A stretch of DNA of 40,092 bases, from positions 1 to 40,092 of the forward strand of contig JABUST010000163.1 in NCBI GenBank assembly GCA_021442595.1, written 5' to 3'. Positions 34,684 through 40,092 of the stretch are shown one piece after another. Origin of the DNA: Lachnospiraceae bacterium. GTDB lineage: Bacteria; Bacillota; Clostridia; Lachnospirales; Bianqueaceae. Positions within the stretch are counted from its first letter, which is position 1. Each line of letters starts with the position of its first letter. Position numbers and translations under genes: made by a program. Below the pieces are notes generated by a model. The model saw nothing but the letters and a program-made list of their open reading frames with translations. It was not told the origin of the DNA and ran no database searches.

Positions 34684-34726
34684 ATTATACGCAGTATTAA
34701 TCTCCGCACATCATCCTTTGGGAGTA
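34684..34726 (-). promoter_or_regulatory. Promoter with conserved 19-bp element, first surface protein
   Basis: Leftward, the identical 19-base element TACTCCCAAAGGATGATGT (complement of 34708-34726) is followed after exactly 18 bases by TATAAT (complement of 34684-34689). The same arrangement stands before the paralogous gene. The -35 region overlaps the element and lacks a good consensus, which suggests an activator. Confidence 0.65.
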
Positions 34727-34730
34727 AAAA

Positions 34731-34765
34731 CGCCCGGAGTGAATGGTGTTCATTCACCCCGGGCG
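34731..34765 (-). terminator. Terminator of the second Ig-like surface protein gene
   Basis: CGCCCGGAGTGAATG pairs with CATTCACCCCGGGCG with one mismatch and a five-base loop. Leftward it is followed by TTTTT, giving a classic rho-independent terminator, 16 bases past the stop. Confidence 0.88.
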
Positions 34766-34781
34766 CTCGTCAGCTTACTCT

Positions 34782-36323
34782 TTATTTCTTATTCTTCTTT
34801 GCATTCTTAATGATGAGGAGCACCATCAGAGAGATCAGAGCCAGCAGAACAACTCCGATTACGATCCAAAGCCAGCCAAGGCCGCCGGATTGGGTGGGCT
34901 GAACAGGGCTCTGGGGATCGGTACCAGGGTCGCCGTCGGTCTTTGAATCAGAGGAAGTCAGCTGAGATTCAACAGGTCTTCTGCTGTCTCTTCTGCTTTC
35001 ACTTTGTGAACTTCTCTCTGAACTGTCATGCTTCCCGCCCTTCTTGTCACTGCCTTCCTTATCATCGGCGTTCAAAGAAGATTTGGAATCTTCACTCTCG
35101 TCGGAACCGTCACTGCCATCATCGGATCCGGTGTTCTCCTGACCGAGGTCAGAGGATGCTTGAGAGGAAGATTCAGAAGCGGATGAAGAAGATCCGGAAG
35201 AGGCCCCGGAGGATGAAGAAGAATCAGGAGAGGAGTTGGAAGAAGGCCCTGAGGAAGATCCTGAAGAGGATCCGGAAGAAGATCCGCCAGAGGAACCGCC
35301 GGAAGATCCGCCCGAGGATCCGCCGGAGGATCCGCCGGAAGACCCGGTGGAGGTTTCAGTGGAAGTTTCCGGAGAATCAGGAGCCTGAAGGGTGGCCACA
35401 AAGTACATCACAGCGGAGCCGTTGCCTGCGGTAAGGACACATTTATAATACTGAGTCTTTCCTGCAAGCTCCGCGGGAATGCCGGGTACAGAAAGAGTGA
35501 AGCTTTCACTAAGGGGGGTATAATCCAGAATCGTTCCCCATTGATCCACCTTATACCATTTGACATCACAATAATTCAGGCAATTGTCACAGCAGATAGC
35601 AAAAGTGAAGGGCTCGCTGGGACTCTGGGTAGTTACACTGACAGGACTATCGGCCCAGATTTCAGGAGATCCCGCAATATACTGGACACAGAAGGTCAGA
35701 TCCACTGTTCCGTTTTCGGCCTCGCACCGGCAAACATAGTAGTTGTAGCCGGGATCATAATAGATCACGCTTAACATATAATACAAGCCGATGGGGTCGC
35801 CCACGATCTGCTGGTTTTCATCAGCTTTATACCAGTAGTAGTGCACATAGCCCTTTGCGCCGGATGTCTCTACAGTGAAGGTTATCATTTCATTATTAGA
35901 GTAAACCTTGTATTGCATCTGGTTTTTTGATACTGCCGTAAAAACCTGATATTCGATAACAAAAGTAAAGCAGCTGGTACCGTTCGGTGCGGAAACCTTA
36001 CAGGTATAATATATTAACTCGCCCCGCCTCTCTTCCGGAACACCCGGTAAGGACAAAGTGAGGGTTCCATTGCCGATATCAGCCATGGAGTAGTTCACTT
36101 CTCCCCAAGGGTCGCTTTCATACCAGGTGACGGTGTAGGCCCCTCCGGTATTGCCTATAATCTGGGTGCTCATCGTGACGGGAGTCACAGAGTCGTAAAC
36201 GATATCGTTGATCTGATTTTCGTATTCTACATAAAAGGAGTCAGCAGCCGCGGGCATAGCCGGCAGAACAAGAGAACATAAGAAGGACAGAGAAAGGATG
36301 ATACTGAAAAGCTTCTTTTTCAT
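34782..36323 (-). CDS. Paralogous membrane-anchored Ig-like surface protein with Gly/Ser linker
   Basis: This 513-residue paralogue of the neighbouring gene has the same signal peptide start (MKKKLFSIILSLSFLCSLVL), the three Ig-like modules with Trp and Cys at the very same positions (67/108, 164/198, 256/295), and the same SGGLGWLWIVIGVVLLALI anchor. The stalk is longer and holds a run of GGSS units followed by SSGS and Ser-rich sequence, encoded by near-identical 12-base units around 35270-35350. Extra cysteines appear in module 3 (CCDNC). The start at 36323 is supported by GGAGG. It is transcribed separately, with terminator 34731-34765 after it. Divergence with constant length suggests an old tandem duplication under selection. 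Confidence 0.8.
   Translation of the reverse strand: MKKKLFSIILSLSFLCSLVLPAMPAAADSFYVEYENQINDIVYDSVTPVTMSTQIIGNTGGAYTVTWYESDPWGEVNYSMADIGNGTLTLSLPGVPEERRGELIYYTCKVSAPNGTSCFTFVIEYQVFTAVSKNQMQYKVYSNNEMITFTVETSGAKGYVHYYWYKADENQQIVGDPIGLYYMLSVIYYDPGYNYYVCRCEAENGTVDLTFCVQYIAGSPEIWADSPVSVTTQSPSEPFTFAICCDNCLNYCDVKWYKVDQWGTILDYTPLSESFTLSVPGIPAELAGKTQYYKCVLTAGNGSAVMYFVATLQAPDSPETSTETSTGSSGGSSGGSSGGSSGGSSGGSSSGSSSGSSSGPSSNSSPDSSSSSGASSGSSSSASESSSQASSDLGQENTGSDDGSDGSDESEDSKSSLNADDKEGSDKKGGKHDSSERSSQSESRRDSRRPVESQLTSSDSKTDGDPGTDPQSPVQPTQSGGLGWLWIVIGVVLLALISLMVLLIIKNAKKNKK
35270..35350 (-). repeat. In-frame 12-bp repeats encoding GGSS units
   Basis: Successive near-identical units such as GATCCGCCGGAG code, on the minus strand, for about five Gly-Gly-Ser-Ser copies, flanked by Ser-Ser-Gly variants. 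Whole-unit gains or losses would keep the reading frame and change the length of the stalk. Confidence 0.7.
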
Positions 36324-36377
36324 AGAAACCTCCGTAAACAAGAGTCAAATACCGGAGAAAGAAACCGGCACATAAAA

Positions 36378-36420
36378 ATTATATGCAGGATAATTCGACT
36401 TACATCATCCTTTGGGAGTA
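36378..36420 (-). promoter_or_regulatory. Promoter with conserved 19-bp element, second surface protein
   Basis: The same TACTCCCAAAGGATGATGT element (complement of 36402-36420) lies 18 bases before TATAAT (complement of 36378-36383). The sequence between and around differs from the other copy, so the element stands out as conserved. Confidence 0.65.
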
Positions 36421-36481
36421 TTACGTGAATTATAGATTCGGTACCGCGGCAGTATTCTATCCGGATAGACAGCAAACAAAG

Positions 36482-36501
36482 AGGAGGGGACAACCCCTCC
36501 T
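36482..36501 (-). terminator. Terminator of the MutS-like gene pair
   Basis: AGGAGGGG, loop ACAA, CCCCTCCT pair perfectly; leftward the sequence continues CTTTGTTTG. It is about 75 bases past the stop of the second MutS-like gene. Confidence 0.65.
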
Positions 36502-36577
36502 GCTCGATGTGAATTATGAAATGAATGTTGTGAATGCTGCCATTGGTAAGACAGCCAAGGCAAGCATGGCGAAGAAA

Positions 36578-38107
36578 TCAGAACACGCCGGTTTCCTTGT
36601 GGAGCACTTCCTTTGCGTAGCTGGTGAACTGGGGCTGTCCCCGCATGATGTGATAGCTGGCGGACACGTCTGCACCTGCCCCGACTGCCACGGCGATGAT
36701 ACTGCTGACAGTGCTGCCACCCAGCTCCCGGTTCATGTCCTCAGCCCCGGAAGCCAGATCGTAGATGTGGGTCACCCAGACTCCCTTGTAGCCCTGGAGC
36801 TTGCAGGCAGAAAGGACCTCCCGGCTCAGGAACAGATTTTCCATGGGAGAGGTTCCGGTAATAGGCTCATTGCACAGCAGCAAGCTGTTGCAGGTAGCCA
36901 GATCCAGACCTTCCCGCACCGTCTTCAGCTCCTGACCCAGCTTTCCGTGCTGGAGGTTGGTATTCTCTTCATGAGAGAACACCGTCACGATGCGGTCCAC
37001 CGGGCTGATGGCAGCTTCCTTGCAGGAGACAGGCCAGCCCAGCTGGAAGATGGCCTGAGTCACACCCACGGAGCGGAGGAAGGTGGTCTTTCCTCCCTGA
37101 TTGATTCCCGTCAGCACCAAAATCTCGCCCCCGGTCTTAAACTCAATATCATTGGGAATGGTGCCGCCTCGTTTGAAAACGGTCAGCACAGGGTTGTACA
37201 TCTCCTGAACAGAAAAAGCCTTTTCCTCCATGGGGCAGATCCGGGCATAGGTCAGGGGCGTATGGGTCATACGCATCTGTTTCATGTACTTCAGAGCTCC
37301 CAGGTAGAAGGAAAGATCCCGGTACAGATCGTCCAGATCGCCGGTAAGGCGGTTGAGGGTCTTGGTGAATTCCTTCTGGTTGTTTCCCAGCTGCACCCGA
37401 ACCAGTTCCTCGGTGGGGGTCTTCAGCTCCTTCACGGGAGAAAGATCCCAGGGCTTATCGGGCTGACGGTTCTCCTTCATCACATGAGTGGTGAGGGCGT
37501 TTTTGACAAACTTCTCCCGGTCGATGCTCATGAGGGCGGCCCCGGTAATGTGCATCTCCCCATCCATGGTGAAGCGGATCCGGAAGCTGCCCAGCTCCTC
37601 CAAGCCGCTGCAGCAGCGCTGCCACTGCCGGTCAAAATCGGCGGTAAAGTTGGTGCGGACCTTGTCCTCCAGCACATGGGCCAGAGTTTTTAATCCTTCG
37701 GAGGCCAAAGCGCCGGAGGCGAGCTTCTCCTTCAGCTCCGCAGCCAGCGCGGACATGGTGGCTTGGGCCAGCTGAAGCACGGAAAATTCCCGGATGCTCT
37801 CGGCATAGTATTCATCGGAGGAGGTCACCTCCTGGAGCTGGTGGATCTGTGCCAGGGTCTTGCAGACAGCGATGATGCTGTTGACCAGGTGCGGGTCGGA
37901 ATCCAGCTCTGTCAGCACCTCCCGGCGAAACAGAAGATCCTCCGGATCCGTGGTGAGAAAAGCGGTCCAGTCCAGGGAATGGGAGCCGTGCTGCCCCTCA
38001 AAAATGCGGCCCAGATAACTGTCAAGCATCAAGTCGATCTGAGCCTGCCCGGAGATCCGCATGGGGGCGGGCTGCTTATTTACATCAGTTGTGGTCAGAA
38101 AGCCCAT
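36578..38107 (-). CDS. MutS-like ATPase, second of the pair
   Basis: This is a 509-residue protein with a C-terminal MutS-type ABC ATPase. Walker A is GINQGGKT (334-341), the Walker B region is LLLCNEPITGTSP with Asn413-Glu414, and the switch His is His447 in VTHIYD. The helical clamp/lever part precedes it, but the mismatch-recognition and connector domains of true MutS are missing. AAGGAG lies 9 bases before the ATG at 38107, which overlaps the upstream gene by 23 bases; the frame extends further left without support. The protein may dimerise with the partner protein. A role in mismatch repair is doubtful; MutS2-like or other DNA-structure work is possible. Confidence 0.82.
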   Translation of the reverse strand: MGFLTTTDVNKQPAPMRISGQAQIDLMLDSYLGRIFEGQHGSHSLDWTAFLTTDPEDLLFRREVLTELDSDPHLVNSIIAVCKTLAQIHQLQEVTSSDEYYAESIREFSVLQLAQATMSALAAELKEKLASGALASEGLKTLAHVLEDKVRTNFTADFDRQWQRCCSGLEELGSFRIRFTMDGEMHITGAALMSIDREKFVKNALTTHVMKENRQPDKPWDLSPVKELKTPTEELVRVQLGNNQKEFTKTLNRLTGDLDDLYRDLSFYLGALKYMKQMRMTHTPLTYARICPMEEKAFSVQEMYNPVLTVFKRGGTIPNDIEFKTGGEILVLTGINQGGKTTFLRSVGVTQAIFQLGWPVSCKEAAISPVDRIVTVFSHEENTNLQHGKLGQELKTVREGLDLATCNSLLLCNEPITGTSPMENLFLSREVLSACKLQGYKGVWVTHIYDLASGAEDMNRELGGSTVSSIIAVAVGAGADVSASYHIMRGQPQFTSYAKEVLHKETGVF

Positions 38108-39800
38108 CAGCGTCATCTCCTTCGTATACAGAATCCTTGTTGTAGGTATCGCAGTAGCGGTCTGCCTCACGGCGCAAAGTCTCATCGGAGATCATGGCCT
38201 CCAGGGTGATGCCGTAAGCGGCAGCCGTCTCCCGGGCATAGCTGTTGCCCAGAGGCTCGTGGGCAATGAGACGGTAGCTGTGGACCATGGAGCCGGCAGC
38301 CTCGTCATAATGAGACTGGGTGATCAGGCTCTCCAACCGTCCCAGGTGCTCGCTCTTCAGCTGTGCCTTCAGCAGATAATAAATATCATACAGATGGGTC
38401 ACCAGCAGATGGGTGGCTCCCACATCCAGAAAATGCCTTGTCAGATCAGCGCAGATGGACACAGCCTCCACAGGGTTGGTGGAGGTCATGGGCTCATTCA
38501 GCAGCACCAGATCCGCGGCGGTGGCTTTTTTCAGAATTTCCGTAAGCTTCTTCACCTCCACACCCATGCGGGATGCGGTCATGGAAGAATCCTCCCCGGC
38601 AGAAAACAGGGTGAAAATGTTAGTGACAGGCTCAAACACCATGGAATCCGCAGGCACGAAGAAGCCCAGCTGCGCCAGCATGTAGCACTGGCCGATGGTC
38701 TTTAAATAAGAAGTCTTTCCCGAATGGTTCGGCCCGGTAATGATGACCGCATTTCCTTTCTTCAGCAGCAAATCATTGCCCTGAATGTCCCGGCTTCTGA
38801 GGATCAGATCCGGGTACAGGGCACCCCGGATGTCCAGGGAAACATTCTCTCTGGAGTCCGGACGGCACAGATGGTAGCCTCGGGTCTCAAAGGCCTCCGC
38901 GCACAGCAGACCCACCTGATAAAAGCTCATGGCGTCCACAAAGCTCAGCAGCTCCGGAATCCGGGTGATACGGATCTTATCCAGAATCTTGATGGCCTTG
39001 CCGATCCGATTCTTCCACTCATGCTCCATCTGGCGCTCCAGATACTCGTCGAAGTGGGAGCCGTACAGACCCCGGTGGTAGACAAATTCCGGTCCCACGC
39101 TGAGCGATGGTGACATAGGATCCGTGGCATTCAGCAGCGCATTCAGCGGGGCAGGAGCGTCTCCGGCCCCGGCATCAGGGGAAGAGGCCGCGTCATCATC
39201 AGCCCGAAGGTCCAGATGACCCTCGGCGGAGATGATGCCCAGTTCCGTGGGATAACCGTCCTCCCGAAGGTTTAATCCAAGATGGATATAGCGGGGCAGG
39301 GGCAGAGTCTCATCCAGCTCCTGCAGGGCCCGGTCGCAGGCGGCGATAAGTTCATCTTCGGCCAACTGTTTGAAGAAGCTGCGAAGCTCCCGCAGACGGG
39401 GGGAGGTGTCTGTTTCCCCGGATGGTTTTCCGCTTAGCAGGTCGTTCCAGGTCCGGACTGCCCGAACATAGGCGGCCACGATGCGCCAGCGGTAGAGAGT
39501 GTCGCCGAAACGGGAAGGAGTCACCTTCAGGGACTCCTGCTCGGTCTCCAGAATCTTCAGTCGGTCGATGGCTCTCTGCAGATCCCCGGCAGTGGTCAGG
39601 GTCTTCAGCTCTGCAATGACCGCCAGACGTTCCCTCAGCTCTCCGGCATCGGAGGAAAAGTGATCCTTGGCGAACCGGGTGGCCTGCTTCTCATTCATAC
39701 GAGGATCCACCAGGGTGAGGATCTTGGTGATGTCCAGATCGGTGAGGGGCTGCAGCAGGTAGTCACTGCCGCCTATGCGTTTAATGAGTTCGATGCTCAA
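38085..39800 (-). CDS. MutS-like ATPase, first of the pair
   Basis: This is a 571-residue protein. A helical N-terminal half (1-340), with an Asp/Ala/Pro-rich insert at about 200-220, leads to a MutS-type ATPase: Walker A GPNHSGKT (356-363), Walker B LVLLNEPMTSTNP with Asn435-Glu436 and switch His469 (VTHLYD). No mismatch-recognition domain is seen. The Walker B Asp of MutS and MutS2 (DE) is Asn here and in the partner. GGAGTGATCC precedes the ATG. The genes overlap, which points to co-translation and a heterodimer. The relation to authentic mutS cannot be judged from this window. Confidence 0.82.
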   Translation of the reverse strand: MSIELIKRIGGSDYLLQPLTDLDITKILTLVDPRMNEKQATRFAKDHFSSDAGELRERLAVIAELKTLTTAGDLQRAIDRLKILETEQESLKVTPSRFGDTLYRWRIVAAYVRAVRTWNDLLSGKPSGETDTSPRLRELRSFFKQLAEDELIAACDRALQELDETLPLPRYIHLGLNLREDGYPTELGIISAEGHLDLRADDDAASSPDAGAGDAPAPLNALLNATDPMSPSLSVGPEFVYHRGLYGSHFDEYLERQMEHEWKNRIGKAIKILDKIRITRIPELLSFVDAMSFYQVGLLCAEAFETRGYHLCRPDSRENVSLDIRGALYPDLILRSRDIQGNDLLLKKGNAVIITGPNHSGKTSYLKTIGQCYMLAQLGFFVPADSMVFEPVTNIFTLFSAGEDSSMTASRMGVEVKKLTEILKKATAADLVLLNEPMTSTNPVEAVSICADLTRHFLDVGATHLLVTHLYDIYYLLKAQLKSEHLGRLESLITQSHYDEAAGSMVHSYRLIAHEPLGNSYARETAAAYGITLEAMISDETLRREADRYCDTYNKDSVYEGDDADGLSDHN

Positions 39801-40092
39801 GGGATCACTCCTTATGCTTCGTGTATTGAAGAAGTCACAAAACTTAAATAGATCTGCGGCATGCCGGTGTATTGGTCATCCGCTGATATGTATATGGTGG
39901 ATGTTGCTTTGTTTTAAGCGCCACGCAGAATATTTTACCATTATACAGCGGTCTCTGCCATAGATTTCACAGAGTGTTCATAAACAGATGATGTATGCTC
40001 CGCCCTCATCAGGGCAGAGGAGCAGCGGAAAAAAAGGCACTGGCAAAGGTCAAAAGCAAAGGTCAAAAGCAAAGGTCAAAAGCAAAGGTCAA
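39801..40092. other. Region upstream of the MutS-like genes
   Basis: These 292 bases hold no convincing gene. A leftward -10 box TATAAT (complement of 39940-39945) about 140 bases before the first MutS-like gene lacks a clear -35 partner. The right end carries the start of a tandem repeat. Confidence 0.4.
40043..40092. repeat. 13-bp tandem repeat running off the window
   Basis: The unit GCAAAGGTCAAAA recurs exactly at 40043, 40056, 40069 and 40082 and continues past the window end. Copies are identical where visible. It could be a simple slippage repeat or part of an iteron-like or regulatory array; the full length is unknown. Confidence 0.85.

Noticed and set aside
33284-36323. Sortase-anchored proteins
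   Set aside because: The only similar stretch in one protein reads ELPTVPTQ, not LPXTG, and the paralogue lacks it; a plain membrane anchor fits better.
40043-40092. CRISPR array start
   Set aside because: The 13-base units are contiguous with no unique spacers, so this is a simple tandem repeat.

Overview
The window looks like chromosome of a gut-type member of the Clostridia, most likely a Lachnospiraceae or Oscillospiraceae relative. Pointers are the moderately high GC, strong AGGAGG-type ribosome binding sites, a tRNA gene without an encoded CCA, a CD1871A-like CXXC micro-protein, GldA/GldF/GldG plus DUF4340 proteins, and many carbohydrate genes without a complete transporter beside them. 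No phage, insertion sequence, CRISPR array or rRNA was seen. Nearly all of the sequence is protein-coding.

Layout: fucI (L-fucose isomerase, minus strand); a MATE exporter behind its own promoter; an operon with a TlpA-like lipoprotein, a 47-residue CXXC membrane peptide, a fused 4Fe-4S membrane protein/thioredoxin and a PlsC-like acyltransferase (3638-8454). Then come glpK-mnmA (minus), a DUF308 membrane protein with a TSUP carrier, and a cytosolic GH129-like glycosidase. A tRNA-Val(GAC) gene follows. Next is a GH2 beta-galactosidase behind a truncated GPH/MFS transporter, with a divergent AraC regulator.

From 19539 to 25112 lie an IlvD/Edd-type dehydratase, a TIM-barrel sugar epimerase-like protein with its immediate neighbour of the C-glycoside deglycosidase beta-subunit family (DUF6379), a PflX-like radical SAM protein and an aminotransferase. 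A TPR membrane protein and a DUF4838 protein form a minus-strand pair (25263-28005). A four-gene GldA/F/G-DUF4340 ABC system occupies 28252-33047. Two paralogous surface proteins, each with three Ig-like modules, a Ser-rich stalk and a C-terminal membrane anchor, follow (33284-36323). The window closes with two overlapping genes for divergent MutS-like ATPases and the start of a 13-bp tandem repeat.

How the genes may fit together: fucose isomerase, the GH129-like enzyme and the GH2 beta-galactosidase would fit intracellular use of mucin-type glycans, although they sit in separate transcription units. The dehydratase plus deglycosidase-like pair suggests processing of an oxidised sugar or C-glycoside. 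The redox operon probably carries electrons outward to extracytoplasmic thiols. The most notable items for follow-up are the deglycosidase-like pair with a dehydratase lacking one expected cluster cysteine, the paired MutS-like proteins with an Asn-Glu Walker B, the redox operon, and the Ig-like surface protein pair sharing a 19-bp promoter element. All assignments were made by eye; nothing was searched against a database.
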